In this document: positions 12,501 through 28,382 of the stretch, in pieces
Layout of the letters: each line of letters starts with the position of its first letter
Numbering within the stretch: the stretch's first letter is position 1
Assembly: GCF_958295425.1 (NCBI RefSeq)
Contig: NC_081150.1
Location: 10,849,001 to 10,913,000, forward strand
Direction of reading: 5' to 3'
Origin: Solea solea
Lineage: Eukaryota; Chordata; Actinopteri; Pleuronectiformes; Soleidae
DNA: 64,000 bases
Made by a program: the position numbers and the translations under genes
The notes under the pieces: generated by a model
The model's database searches: none
What the model was told of the DNA's origin: nothing
Seen by the model: the letters and a program-made list of their open reading frames with translations, nothing else

Positions 12501-14205
12501 TTCATCTGACCTCGCAATTTCGGGTTGTATAACGACAATGAAAATGTGACAGATATATAGCTTAAAGAGCCACTTCCGGCTCATCTCACACAATGCCGAC
12601 TGAATTATTACAATCTGTCGTTATCTTAAGATGTCATTATTATTTCATTATTTCAATATCTGTACTTGTGTGTGATGTAAAAATGTGTGTAATGACAACA
12701 GTGACCATTGAAACGAACAAATACCCCACAAACAGGCACATATTGAACAGACAATGCCCCAAGAGACAAAGTGGGGCTTGTACTATGAAATTTCTTTTAC
12801 AATGGCTCATGGGTGTGCAACAGTGTATGACAAATCAAACCTGGGTTTGACGCTATGTATTCATAATCAGCTTTGTATTTGCAATTTCATCAGAAGTAGC
12901 AGCCCACATACAGACAGACAGATGTCAGCTGAAGGGCGTGTAGACACTGGCATCAGCATGCACGCTCATTTAAGGACATCCGTAATGTAGGACGGTCATA
13001 AATGACACACAATTCCAAACCAGTGGCCAGAGGTGACGAAAAGTTAGTTAATCAATGGCCGCTTTATTGAATCAGATTTCCAAGTAGCTCACTGTCTGTC
13101 TGTGTGTCAACCCTTGAATTATTTATTCTGCAATTATACTGCCCTTGAAAAGGAATGAAAGCAATGTTTGAATAAACCGAGTAATATTGAATGAGAAGGT
13201 ATGACATTCATAAATAAATGGATGTGAAAATGTTAATTAGCCATTTATGAATATAAAGTTTTTTGTCTTAAAGCGCTGTAACATGGAGGAGGAGGAGGAG
13301 GAGGAGGAGTGTGTAACATACTATTCTTAGACGTTATTTGACGCACTTAGCTACAATACTTGAGGGATTTCTCTATCTAATAATTACTGTTCACTTAGTG
13401 CCAGACTCCCCACTCAGCCGCATGTTCGCGTCTCATAGGATCAGCAACAAGGATGTTTCCCTGGAAACTGGACAGCTCTGTCATAAGTAATTGGGTAATC
13501 CTTGAGCTGCTGACAGAAAAATAATAGCTTTTGGGGTTTTTCAGAGCACCCCAGCCAGAATGAAGTATGATATGTCTGTTTGATAATCTGGATTTACCGT
13601 TCACATACTATTGCAGAAATATTAGATACAAATCTAATTGTGAGCTAAGTGTGAACAGTTATAGGAACAATATGAAAAAATATATGATTTCTAATCGTAT
13701 AAAAGCATTATTTACTTGTATTATTTATTCAATCTTGAAAGAAGCTGACAACTACGACACAAAATATAAACAACAGGCCATAAAAAGCCACATGACAGCC
13801 CATATAACGTTCGGTCATAAAGAACCTGGCTGCATCACATGAGTTAAGAACCAGAAAAAGGGTCAGTTGTTTGTCAATCCGCGTTTAAAAAGTATCCCCC
13901 CACCCTAACTCAGTGTGCAATTTAAATTCTGAACCCCTTGGTCAACCTGATGTTGCTTTTAATGACACTAAACTCCAACCTTCCCACAAATCTTTCCACA
14001 CTGTGCTTTTTGAATGGTCTAATGGCTGATTTGGCCTTAGGTTCCAAGTGGGTCCCAGAACTTTGATTACCATAGTGAATTTTGTTGGTAATGTTAGACA
14101 GTGCAATAATCTGGGGTGTCTGTATGTTAAGAAATCTGTAAAATGCATTGACATAAGAACCTGTGGCTACAGGGGGAGCTGTGTTTGTACTCTTTAAGGC
14201 ATGTC
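9600..14205. other. fosab-tmed10 intergenic region
   Basis: No gene was recognised. The stretch at about 11260-11760 is GC-richer, with ordered TAAT/ATTA cores and few simple repeats, and looks like a conserved non-coding candidate. A (GGA)n run lies near 13288-13311. Near 10410-10435 'taataaagtgccc' resembles the end of the TIR element at 30.5 kb. 'gggccacac' near 12065 resembles a DNA-transposon end. Confidence 0.4.
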
Positions 14206-14207
14206 TA

Positions 14208-14460
14208 TAATCGGTAGGTAGGTAGGTCTGACAGTCGGTAAGTAGTCAGGTAGGTTAGTAGGTAATCAGTAGGAAGATAGGTTGAACAGGTAGGTAATCA
14301 TTAAGAAGGTAGTTTTATCTGTTGGTCCAATGGTCAGTAAGAAGGAAGGGAGGTAATCAGCAAAAACGTAGGTTGATCGTAGGTTGATTGATTACCTAAT
14401 CAATAGGTAGGTAGGTGGGACTCTCGCTGGTTGGTCCGTCAGTCGGCAGGTTCTTCTTCA
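14208..14460. repeat. Degenerate GTAG-rich simple repeat
   Basis: Roughly 250 bp of diverged GTAGGT/GTAATCAGTAG units ending about 350 bp before the tmed10 start codon. Its age shows in the many substitutions and indels. Confidence 0.7.
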
Positions 14461-14805
14461 CAGCTATACAAAGAAAAAAGCACAAGAGAGGACATTGTAG
14501 TTATGAATATTTGTGAAAACTTACAGATCAAGCATAAAGTACAAAGCAAGTACAAAGCTTTTATCATAGTCCAACACTGACTTGACAGGCAGAGAACCTA
14601 CGACACGAACAGGTTTTTTCTCCTACCATGCAAATAATTCGACCTCATCGTTACCTCATTAGGAGAGTGAGAACCCTGTCTGACACGCAGTTTTACCTCC
14701 AGGCCAGTGGCGGTGCTAGAGTGCCCAGTCAGACCGGTTGTGTGAGCTGGATCTCGGCATAAGCCTGTAGGCTGGCACGGTTTGGTTGGTTGAGGGACAG
14801 CAGCC

Positions 14806-17800
14806 ATGGCTCGACTCGCTGCGCTACTGCTGTTACCGGTTCTTATTGAATCTGTATTTTCCATCTCTTTCTTTTTACCGGTCAACTCAAGAAAGTGTTT
14901 ACGGGAGGAGATCCACAAAGACGTCCTGGTCACGGGAGAGTATGAAATCACCGAACAGTCGAACACAAAAACTAATCTGAAGGTGAGCACTCAATCTGCG
15001 GCTAAAGCTGCGGCTAAAAGCCTGGTCTGGATTGTGTCGAAGTCGAATTGACTTCACTATATGGGCATCTGTTTAGCCAAGGCAGCAGTGACAAGTGAAA
15101 TTCGCACTTAATATCACAAATGTTTGCCATTCGGCTGTAATCTGGGACAAATTCGTTAGCATATGATAGCTAACGTAGGCCCCGGAAAAGCTCGCCTTCC
15201 TGGTTGAGGTAGCTAATCGGCTAGCTAACGGATGCGTTAACATCAATATTTAGTGTATTTAAAGGCATAGTTGGCATTTTGACACAAAGTTAGACTTCTC
15301 TGTCACACGTTAAGGTTTGTTGTGTCACTGAGTGTGCGTGTCCTTTTCCACAGCTGTGTGTTATGTTCATGTGAAACGAGACCATCTGTTCGGCGTTGCT
15401 GCTATTACACGTCAGTCTTAACCCTCCATTCAGCTGGCATTCACTCGCTAGCCGCATTAGCACATTAGCTTTCTTCAGTTTTGTGCAGTTTCTGCTCCGT
15501 GTTTTATTAAGAAATAATAACACATGTATAGTATAACTTCGTGCACCATTCGGGGGAGTTTGCCCTCACATTCCCAACTGGCCAGTACGTTATTTGCTTA
15601 AGAGTTTAGCAATGTTGTAACAGCTATCAAAGAACAACATCAATGGTTTGCCAGACTTGTACATTTATTTTATTGTTTTTAATTAAATATTTTAGTCTTA
15701 TTGACTGCAGTTCCTTGGTGCTGATTAATATTATTATTTTAATTTAAGTAGGGCTGGATGATATTACTGTAAAGGTTGTGGAAGTTAATAGTGGCTTTTA
15801 ACTTTTAGTAAATGGCAAATGATAGAAAGAGAAACGTATGACACTGGAGGCAACATCTCTCTTTTTTGTTATTGAAGGAAAATAAAGTCACAATATATAT
15901 TGTTTTTTGCACCAGCTGTTACTACTGACTATTGATGTGTAGTTTTCATATGCAGTTGATGTTTCCCTTGTAACTCCCTTTAAAACTCATAAAGTAGCTT
16001 GTAAACTTCACTGAACCATAATTTTAATTGGTGTAAAGCAGCAAATCTTAGTCAAATGATCAAATTTAAGATGCTCGAACCTGTCTGCGAAACAAATATC
16101 TTACGGCTCTTTCCCCCTCCCACTAAATATTTAAAGACTCATTCACAAATAAGACATGGGAAGATATACGATGTTATCACACATTGCAAAAACCCTCCAC
16201 TCATAAGTTGATTGTATCGTATTTTCATCAATGCGGTAATTGTGCAAGGAGTAAAATAATTATTTTAATCTAAAAATGCTCTCTGCCTTGCCATGATACA
16301 GTTCTCGTGACTTGTTTTTAAGTGCCATAAGGTGTGCCAGCATCTTTCCAGTCATTCTTGGAAAGCTGATTTTATTTTTTTAAATTTTACACTTGTCATA
16401 GGAATCACACATTTTTTTTGGGTCAATAGTTTGCCATGCCTATGATATATATTTAGCAACTTTTTTAGTCAATAATGACTCATTAATTATATTTTTCAAC
16501 TTTGTAGATCACAGATTCCTCTAGTCACACGCTTTACTCCAAGGAAGATGCAACAAAAGGAAAGTTTGCATTCACCACAGAGGACTATGACATGTTTGAG
16601 GTGTGCTTTGAAAGCAAATCACCTTTGGGTAAGTGTGTTACTCATGCAGACATTAAGTTTACTTATTCAAAGAACCTTTAATTTTGAGAGGCAAATCACT
16701 GAAACAATATGTACATAAATCATGAAGCAGTTGTCACCACACATGAAGAATAAGTTTAATTATTATATAAAAAATATATATTGATTAATAATGTACAGTC
16801 TTTTTGGCATGTATATGAATATCAGTCAATTCCTTCAGTAGCTCTTGAAATAGACTGTGTTTACAGATGGAGTGGCCAAAAATCAAAATTTCTATTTCAG
16901 GTAGTTTTATTTGATGTTAGAAAGCTCTGCTTTTTTAAATCAGGGACTGGACGAGTGCCTGACCAGCTGGTCAATCTGGACATGAAACATGGTGTGGAAG
17001 CCAAAAACTATGAAGAGGTAAGTTGAAGCTGCATGCGTGCCTTTGGAGATTTAAATATTATGTAGAGGGAGTCTTCTTCTAGCTTCTTAACTGCGGATGT
17101 ATGACAGTGGTCCTGGAGCAGGAGTTTTGCATCATATGTTCAGTTAAGAGTCTTAAAAAAAGACGGGTACATTTTTCAGACAACTCAAATTAATATAATA
17201 AAATGACATGTAATATGCAAAACCTTCACCTGTAATTTTTAACTTAATCTAATGAACAAATCAGTTTGAGCTGTGAAGGACTTTTCCCGATCCAGTATGA
17301 TTTGTTCACGTCACACTAAACTCTTGTTCTTAAAAGCAACAATGCAGATATGTTTTGCTTTACCAGTGGCATTACCAGGGGTAAATTGTGAAAAATTCCT
17401 AATATCAAGGTGTGCTACTTTTATAAAGAGTAGACTTAATGGCTGTGATTCATTGCCCACACATCATTTAGTATCTCATTGCTTTAGGACACACTGCTGT
17501 GCATCATTACTTAGTAGTTCTACAACTTGGCTGTCTCGGGCAACACTTCATTAGAATTGATAAAGTCTGTTCGCTGAGAATTGCCCCTCCTTCCACACAT
17601 GGTGCATTGAACATGATGTTCCTTTTTATGCTGAGTGTGTACGTGGGTGTATATTGAATGAGATGTGAGGTGGTTATGTCAGTCAGCAGAAAGGTGTGTA
17701 TATTAACCTTTGTAGAGGAGTGTGTTAATATGAGCAGGTGTGCCAGTTGTTTTTGTTTTTTTTAATTCACTGGAACCCTGCGCCCTGTTGGTTTTGAGAA

Positions 17801-18995
17801 TGTGTACTTGGCTGAAGCTGGAATCCAGTTTTTCTTCACTGATTGCTCACCAGGGTTCATTTACATGTCTGGTAGATTTTATTAAGCAATATCTATGATG
17901 CTGATGCAATGCAAGGGTCACTGTCCTTACTTACACTAGAATTTTATTGATGATCTTACATTATGTGATTCAGCTACTTCAGAGTTCAAAGGGACTCATT
18001 CTCACCTGTCTACACAAGATAAGTGCATGGCCAAACACAGGTGGTGTAAACCCAAGGTGTTCACATGGTCAAGAGTGACATCTGCTGAGCAAACTTTGCA
18101 ACAACACTGCTTCAATTGTAATTTTACCTCATGCCCATTAGGTTTTTTTCTGGCATCACATTCAAGAGGATTTAGTGGCCTCTGTTTTGTCCCCACAGAT
18201 CGCTAAGGTGGAGAAGCTGAAGCCTCTTGAGGTTGAGCTGAGGCGACTGGAGGACTTGTCAGAGTCCATTGTCAATGACTTTGCTTACATGAAGAAGAGA
18301 GAGGAGGAGATGCGGGACACCAATGGTAAGAATACAACGCATAATGTTAAGTAACCACAAGAAGTAAATTGATAAAGCTAATTACTCAGGCCTCGGTCAT
18401 TGTTTCCTTGTTCCATGTCCACAAAGAGCTACTATTTGTTTCTGCATGCACACACACAAATGCAGTTTCATGCATACTAAAATTACAGTCAGTGTCAAAG
18501 TCTTACGAGCCAAGCATGCCTGTTGCATTCTATTCCAGTAGCGTAGATTTCTCTCCAGGGATTTTCCCCCATAAGTCTCTATTTCTTTGAGTGATTGTTG
18601 TACATGTGCCGATAATAGTAGATGTCCTCATATAACCCCAAGCAAGCGTCTTTAGTAAGTGTTGTGCTACAGGGAACATGTTTCAAATGTGTGAATGGGT
18701 GGATGATGACGACGGTAACGCCACATGGACCATAGTAGACCACTGTGGACATATAGACAATGGGAAATATGACCCAAGCCAAACTCTAGCTCTCTTTGGA
18801 GGCAACAGGTTTTAATTGTGTAATGTTTCAGATTGGTTTCCCTTCTAACATTCGTTGTTTCACCACTTTCCAGAGTCCACCAACACACGTGTGCTGTACT
18901 TCAGTATATTCTCCATGTGTTGTCTCATTGGACTGGCTACATGGCAGGTCTTCTACCTGAGGCGTTTCTTCAAGGCAAAGAAGCTGATCGAGTAA
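14806..18995 (+). CDS. tmed10: p24 family cargo receptor TMED10 (p24 delta-1, TMP21)
   Basis: Type I membrane protein of COPI/COPII vesicles that cycles between ER and Golgi, carrying cargo such as GPI-anchored proteins. Exons are 14806-14982, 16508-16628, 16944-17017, 18199-18325 and 18874-18995, giving 206 aa. Residues 1 to about 19 form a hydrophobic signal peptide. The GOLD domain starts at [20 protein letters not shown] and continues through [20 protein letters not shown] coiled-coil stretch ([19 protein letters not shown]) precedes the transmembrane segment [20 protein letters not shown]. The cytosolic tail [11 protein letters not shown] has the FF COPII signal and the KK-type COPI retrieval signal. 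Exon 2 runs 9 nt longer than the human junction, adding SPL before GTGR. The last three exons are almost identical to human. Poly(A) signals lie at 19244 and 20150. Confidence 0.97.
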
Positions 18996-20149
18996 AGTGG
19001 CTCATAGCTCTTTACCTTTTGAAGAAACTACTTGCTGGTCAGCTAACACATCCCAACATCCACCCTCCTTGGACGAGCTTCAGCAAACAACAGCAAGTGG
19101 GGCTGAGGGGTTCAAATTCTAGTTTTTGCCGCTGTAAGAGAGTACCAAGGTTGACCTCTGAAGAAGAAGAAGAAGAAGAAGAAAAAAAAAAAGATTCACC
19201 TGCTTATTTTGGAGTTTGAAACATGAAAAGCACTGTAGAGGGAAATAAACTGTGAGACATACATCACTGAATTGGTGAGATATGTATTTCTCCCACAGTA
19301 CTTAACATTTCTCTCTGCACTGTTTATAATGTTGCAGCTCACTGAATAAGAATGTGTCCCTTCAATCAGTTGAACAGTGACGATTTGTGTGCTTAGTTTG
19401 AATGGTAGTGCCATGAGTGAATGTATTCTCCCCCTACTGTTGATGTACACATTCTTTGCCATGCCAAGCAAGTGAAGTGAAGGCTGTTTTGAAAAAGTGG
19501 TTTGTTACTTTGGGAAAATTGTCAACCACTGCACATCTGTATTTATGTCGCTTAATTTGCGTCCCTATTTTGGTTGCTAAATTTAACAGTGTCTTTTATT
19601 TTGTTTTCATATTGTAAATGCTATTTAGTTGCTTCTTCAGCTATATTTTGGGGGGGTTGTAAGTCAGCGTGATATTCTCTTACAAATTAGGTCACTTCTA
19701 TTCACTCTAGTTTTGTCTTTAATTTGTCTCCATGGCAGGACTTTGCAGCATCGTTTGTCATTACTTGATTTCTGTGAGCAAGTTTTTCTCTTTCCTTGCA
19801 GACTGCAGTGGTGCTTTCGACTGGAAGTGTAAAGTAGGCTTTCCAAAAATCTATTCAGTTATGCACTACTTTTCTTTACACACTGGTGAAATTTATCTTT
19901 CAAAATATAACTTCAAAATTACAGTAATTCTAGATCCATTAAGTGTGCTTGTGTTTGTGGGAAAATACTTATGAGGCTTGGGTTACAAGAGTGTGAGGGG
20001 AGTTGCTAATATTCCGATTGTTTTGGACTGGGGGTTAATTAAGGCATCTGTTGTGGGTACATTTTTAACGAGGAACATGCGCTATGTGCGCAATCAGTGA
20101 TTTTTATGTTAACTGATACATTTTGTAAATTTATGTTGGGCTTTTATTC

Positions 20150-20155
20150 AATAAA
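20150..20155 (+). terminator. tmed10 distal poly(A) signal
   Basis: AATAAA in an AT-rich 3' UTR about 1.15 kb past the stop codon. An earlier AATAAA at 19244-19249 could give a short 3' UTR. Confidence 0.5.
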
Positions 20156-20499
20156 ATATTGGATGAATTTACATTAGTTATGTGTAGTCAACACATTTCT
20201 TGCATGTGGATGGTATTCTGGTCTAAGGGCAATTGTGGACTTTTTAAAAATAATTGCACATGTGCACAGTCAGACAAAAAGTGATACATTTACATTCAAA
20301 AGAAATGCATTTTGTGTGGAGAAGAGAAAAATGCGTTTTTTTTATTGTGTATGTAATCAATACTGTTAAATCTATAAATGTACTTTCCACAAGATTATGG
20401 TACCCCTGTAATTTTATGATCAATTTGTCCTGAAGAATTTTACCTAGTACAAATACATTTTAGGGGAAGCTTTTAGTTTCAGCAATCAAACTGTCCAGG

Positions 20500-20602
20500 G
20501 TATACCCCGCCTATCACCCTATGTCAGCTGAGATTGGCACAGCACCCTCCGTGACTCTCCGGTGGAGGATAAAGTGGTAGATGATGGATGGATGGATGTA
20601 GA
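20500..20602 (-). repeat. Fragment of a fish interspersed repeat
   Basis: Reads as the reverse complement of the element at 28781-29070: 'tataccccgcctatc', 'cagctgagattggcaca' and a tail of GGAT repeats. It is one of five fragments of this family in the window. Confidence 0.7.
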
Positions 20603-21000
20603 AAATATCCCTAAAGCAACAAGAGCTAGTGTCTGAAGTTTGGAGACCATAGGTAAATATCTACACTGAATTCACTATTATTTTATTACCGTAAGCAGTG
20701 TTGGAGTTTCAATTACCCAGTAAATTAATTTTATAAGTTAAACTTACCTGTATAAATAGAGATGTGACAATACATGATTTATTGCTCATCCTGATAAGTA
20801 TTACAGATAAATACAGTACAAGATTTACATTATCAGGGTAGTCTTAAATGGGTGGGGTTTAAATAATTTTAATGTGTGACCTGAAAATGATGACAAAACC
20901 TAAATATTTGAACACCATATTTTACATTATTTTGCTACAACCTCACTCGACCAACTCGCTGACACCGGAAACATGATGCAACATGTCCAGAAACGCTCCA

Positions 21001-21039
21001 CCAATCAAATGAGAACGCTGTCTCATTCACCCGGAAGTG
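21001..21039 (+). promoter_or_regulatory. eif2b2 housekeeping promoter motifs (CCAAT and ETS)
   Basis: CCAAT at 21001-21005 and CCGGAAGTG at 21031-21039 lie about 85-120 bp before the ATG, with no TATA box. A second ETS-like CTTCCG follows at 21051. This is typical of a constitutively expressed gene. Confidence 0.5.
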
Positions 21040-21121
21040 CTTCTGAAGTGCTTCCGCACATAAACATTTGCATGGTGGAAGGCTGTGGAATAGTTTGCTC
21101 TCTCTTTTTACAACCACCATC

Positions 21122-23950
<2,829 letters not shown>

Positions 23951-23971
23951 CCAGGTTCATTAACAAATAAA

Positions 23972-24780
23972 TTAAATAAATCTCCATGAGACTGGGAGTC
24001 ATCTTTATATTTATAACCTGATACCTGTTCTCTAGGGATCATTGGTTGGACACTTGTATTCATGGTTATAATTATCCTTTCATAGTGTGATTTATAGATC
24101 TCCAATACTTTAATCCTGATTTTGTCCTAGAGGAAACATCTTAAGAAAAGTGATAGTTTATCTGACCTACGAATATTCATTACAAATACTACAACGCATA
24201 GGTTCTTTAGTAAAGTTAAAGGTTGCATTTGATGTAGTTTGTTTTTGATGGTTTGATGATCTTTGTTCTAGCTGCCACTAATAGTTATTTTCATAATCCA
24301 TTAGTATGTCAATTGTTTGGACAATGAAATATTAAAAAAGGTTGATTGGTTTTTCCCAAACCTTGTAATGATGGTTTTCTCAGATGTGTCATTTTGTCCA
24401 CAAATGAAAAGTATACAGTTTTTAATCATCAATATTACAAACTGATGATCTGATTATCAAAATGATAATTGATTCACAATCTCTTAATGGTTGCAGCCTT
24501 CGTTTAAAAGCACAACCTGTTTTTCAATGCAGGTTTGCATAATTTGTAAAAAAAAAAAGTATGGCATTTTGAGAACCGCTATGAAGCCATGAGTAGGACT
24601 CTTCCTTTGCCTCCAAACCCCCGCGCTAAATTTTACTTTGCGCTTTCATCATGATCTCTCACAGTATGATTTTTTTTGATTTGATGACAGTTAGATGTCC
24701 TCAGTTTAAATCGTGCAAATTCAGTTGCTGATGGCTAATCTCTAGCCATCAGCTAAATAGACACTTGAAATACACACTTG
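23972..24780. other. AT-rich intergenic DNA between eif2b2 and the 7SL cluster
   Basis: No gene or named repeat was recognised. There are short A and T runs near 24549 and 24670. Confidence 0.4.
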
Positions 24781-24949
24781 GTAGTGTGTGGTGTAGTAGC
24801 TGGTGTCCTCCAGGTGGAGGCGCTGTAGAAGCAGCAGAGCTGCAGCGTTGTGTAGGTTCAGTTGAATAATAATATAAAGCATGAGAGATGTGTGTGGTGT
24901 GCAGACGTGTGTATGTGTGTATGTGTTTGTGTAGTGCTGACAGTTGTGT

Positions 24950-25249
24950 AAAAAGACTGTGTCTCGCTGTATTACTCAGGCTGCTTTCCAGTGTCTATTC
25001 ACGGGCGCGATCCCACTACTGAGCGGTACGGGGGCTTTGACCTGCTCCGTGTCCGGCCTGGGTCGGTGCACCCCTCCTTAGACGACCTGGTTCTCCCGGG
25101 CTCCCCCAGGGGAACCATATCGATACCGAACTTAGTGCGGACACCCGCTCGACATAGTCCACTGGAGCTCAGAACTCCTGAGCTCAAGCGATCCGCCAGA
25201 CTCAGCCTCCCAGTAACTTGGATTACAGGCGCGCGCCACTGCACCCGGC
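24950..25249 (-). ncRNA. rn7sl: 7SL RNA (signal recognition particle RNA), copy 1
   Basis: 7SL is the scaffold of the SRP, which pauses translation and targets ribosomes to the ER. The 300-nt copy starts GCCGGGTGCAGTGGCGCG, close to the human 7SL start. It keeps the SRP9/14-binding TGTAAT, the helix 6 segment GTGTCCGCACTAAGTTCGG, a helix 8 hairpin with a GGAG tetraloop, and TCAGTAGTGGGATCGCGCC, ending in T5. The A-box region has G-to-A at position 10. No CRE is found in its upstream flank. It may be weakly expressed or a pseudogene. Confidence 0.85.
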
Positions 25250-25694
25250 GACAGTGTTACAATTTCACAGAGCTTTTAACTTTCTCACCACATATAACTC
25301 TACAGTGACATCTAGTGGTGGTAGATAAAACTGCAGACAGGAAGACTTCACAATCACTGATGATAAACCAGCGTATCTCTCAGATTAATAATATTTAGAA
25401 ACCTTGTCATCTGTCATATACTAAATCCATCGATATCCATCTATGCATCCATTCAATGTTCATTGTGGCTACATTTTCATCAAGTCCTTAAATGGTTAAA
25501 ACATTAGCTAATAATTACATTTACACATACAATCATGTGCAATAGTCTTAGGCCACCGCTCATTTTTTTATGGAATTATGTGAATAAACGATACTTTAGT
25601 TGCAGTTTTCCCCTGCAAGTGTCTGTTATTTTCAATACTGCAGATCATACCTCCGACAGTCAGGCTAAAACCTCTGTGGAGGTGAAGCTCTGTC

Positions 25695-25994
25695 GCCGGG
25701 TGCGGTGGCGCGCGCCTGTAATCCAAGTTACCGGGAGGCTGAGTTTGGCGGATCGCTTGAGCTCAGGAGTTCTGAGCTCCAGTGGACTATGTCGAGTGGG
25801 TGTCCGCACTAAGTTCGGTATCGATATGGTTCCCCTGGGGGAGCCCGGGAGAACCAGGTCGTCTAAGGAGGGGTGCACCGACCCAGGCCGGACACGGAGC
25901 AGGTCAAAGCCCCCGTACCGCTCAGTAGTGGGATCGCGCCCGTGAATAGACACTGGAGAGCAGCCTGAGTGATACAGCGAGACACAGACTTTTT
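25695..25994 (+). ncRNA. rn7sl: 7SL RNA (signal recognition particle RNA), copy 2
   Basis: Full length at 300 nt with a 3' T5 terminator. It lies head-to-head with copy 1, with 445 bp between the 5' ends. It differs at a few sites, for example GAGTTTGGCGG and GAGTGGGTGTCC in place of GAGTCTGGCGG and GAGCGGGTGTCC. The upstream flank matches those of copies 3 and 5 near 'gacagtcagg', but the CRE position reads CATACCTC, so the upstream activator site is lost. Confidence 0.88.
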
Positions 25995-26718
25995 ACACAC
26001 ACACATCATTATCACGTCTGCACATCACACATACTCTGTTGTGCTGTTAACCGTGTTCTTTCATTTTGTTCATATCAGCCAACACAAAGGTGCAGCTCTG
26101 CTGCTCCTACAGCGCCTCCACCTGGAGGACAGCAGCTACTACAACAACAACCACTCATCACTGCTCCTCTTCTCCTGCAGGTGGAATCAGTAACCAGCAA
26201 AGGGGTACATTTAGCTGTCTTTGGATTTTAAGTTTTTTTTGTCAGCTGTTGATGAAAGGTGACTTAAAAACTACATTCACAACACTGTAAAATACCAAAG
26301 GATGAGTGTTACATGTTTCATGAGTGAGAGAAGATGTTACTGTTGATTTGTAGATTAAAGCAGTCAGTTCATAATAAGCATCAGGCGTATTATTATGGTT
26401 TTACAGTTATTGAAATATCCTACAGTTTAAAATCATAAAGGAGCAGTGTTGGTACTGTGTTAGTGTGTTAGTGTGTGGTGTAGTACAGTGTTTCTCAGTC
26501 CTGGTCCTAGAGACACACTGCCACACGTCCATGTTTTACACGTTTCCCTGCTCCAACACACCTGATTCAAATGATCATCAACAAGCTCTGCAAAAGCCTT
26601 GTAATGATTCATTCATTTGACAGTGGCGTATTAGCTGGTGACGCTGCAGCTTTGTGTCGGTTTAGTTGAATACAAATGTAAAGCATGAGAGATGAAGGGG
26701 ATAATGATGTGTGTGTGT

Positions 26719-27010
26719 AAAAAGTCTGTGTCTCGCTGTATTACTCAGGCTGCTCTCCAGTGTCTATTCACGGGCGCGATCCCACTACTGAGGGGCTTTG
26801 ACCTGCTCCGTGTCCGGCCTGGGTCGGTGCACCCCTCCTTAGACGACCTGGCTCCCCCGGGCTCCCCCAGGGGAACCATATCGATACCGAACTTAGTGCG
26901 GACACCCGCTCGACATAGTCCACTGGAGCTCAGAACTCCTGAGTTCAAACGATCCGCCAGACTCAGCCTCCCGGTAACTTGGATTACAGGCGCGCGCCAC
27001 CGCACCCGGC
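26719..27010 (-). ncRNA. rn7sl: 7SL RNA copy 3, with an 8-nt internal deletion
   Basis: 292 nt. Compared with the other copies it lacks 8 nt from the stretch before CTCAGTAGTGGG, on the 3' strand of the long helix 5, and has GAACTCAGG where the others have GAGCTCAGG. It ends in T5. It keeps a perfect CRE at 27052-27059, 42-49 bp upstream of the 5' end. The promoter looks intact but the RNA fold is damaged, so it is a possible transcribed pseudogene. Confidence 0.82.
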
Positions 27011-27051
27011 GACAGCGCCACACTTTCACAGAGGTTTTGACCTGACTGTCG

Positions 27052-27059
27052 TGACGTCA
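27052..27059 (-). promoter_or_regulatory. CRE/ATF site upstream of 7SL copy 3
   Basis: A TGACGTCA palindrome at -42 to -49 of the RNA start. The human 7SL gene is known to need an upstream ATF/CRE-like site at about this distance in addition to its internal promoter. Confidence 0.65.
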
Positions 27060-27185
27060 TCGTCACCTGAGCAAGGTGTGTGATTCAAAACACATCGAAA
27101 ATCTCGTCATCAGCACAGTAAATATGTGGAGCACAGTGTTGTCTATTCAGCCACCATTAGATTAGATTTTTACATAATGCTATGA

Positions 27186-27722
27186 TGCAGGGATCTCAAA
27201 CTCAAATGACCTGGGGGCCAATGAGTGTCCAGTCTCGTCATGAGTGGCCCCTCATGTGAAATAAACAACAACATGAGAGGTGGGTGATATGAGTTTAAAA
27301 TCACATCACAATATTTCATCATGATAATACTATAACAATATTAATGAAGATATTTCACAGAATTACAAAGTAAAGTTGTTTGTTATGAACGTTACCAAGT
27401 TGACAATAAAAAACATTTATGAAAGTCAAACGTTTAGTAAATAACATGGGCAGCTGATATAAAACACTAAACAAGCTCATATAAATTAAATGTTAAATAT
27501 GATACATATAGCCGAATGTATTATTATTATTATTATTATTATTGTTATTATTATAATAATAATAAACATATTGCTCACAGTTTCTGACAATAACTAACCA
27601 GCATTTTAAGTGTTATATTCCGTCTATAATGTACAGATAGAGGGGGTCAAGGCCCAGTTCCCGTTATAACTTCATATACGGTGATGGACCACATACGTTG
27701 GGTGAGTTTGAGACCTCTGCTA
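27186..27722. mobile_element. Non-autonomous DNA-transposon-like element
   Basis: Left end 'atctcaaactcaaatgacct' and right end 'gagtttgagacctctgc' are inverted versions of each other. The inside is AT-rich with an ATT run at 27520-27570. Related elements lie at 48237-48535 and 52627-52978. There is no transposase. Termini with a 'tcaaact...gggggcca' phrase are common in fish; I would guess hAT but cannot prove it. Confidence 0.55.
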
Positions 27723-28082
27723 TAATGACATTTATAATTATTGTTCAATATACATCCAGTTGAAAACTGCTTTTACAGACTAAAGTGTCGTTTGTTTACA
27801 TAATTCCATTCAAAAGATCGCAAAATTGAACAAACATTTTAACAAAACTAGTTGTGCCCTAAGACTATTGCAGAGGATTGAATGTGTAAATATATTAATT
27901 TCCTAATGTTTTAACCATTTGGTGTTTTGATGAAAATGTAGCCAAAATGAACACTGGATTGGATTTCAATTTATATTGAAACAGAGACCATCATAATACC
28001 ACTAGATGTCGCTGCATAGTTCTCTGTGATGATCAGATCAATACAGTGAAAATCAAAATCTCTGAGAAAGTGTGGCGCTGTC

Positions 28083-28382
28083 GCCGGGTGCGGTGGCGCG
28101 CGCCTGTAATCCAAGTTACCGGGAGGCTGAGTCTGGCGGATCGTTTGAGCTCAGGAGTTCTGAGCTCCAGTGGACTATGTCGAGCGGGTGTCCGCACTAA
28201 GTTCGGTATCGATATGGTTCTCCTGGGGGAGCCCGGGGTCACCAGGTCGTCTAAGGAGGGGTGCACCGACCCAGGCCGGACACGGAGCAGGTCAAAGCCC
28301 CCGTGCCGCTCAGTAGTGGGATCGCGCCCGTGAATAGACACTGGAGAGCAGCCTGAGTGATACAGCGAGACACAGACTTTTT
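28083..28382 (+). ncRNA. rn7sl: 7SL RNA (signal recognition particle RNA), copy 4
   Basis: 300 nt with T5 end, head-to-head with copy 3. Helix 8 reads GGTTCTCC...GGGGTCACC, leaving one mismatch next to the hairpin that the other copies lack. The upstream flank has diverged and no CRE is found. The 3' flank closely matches that of copy 2. Confidence 0.87.
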
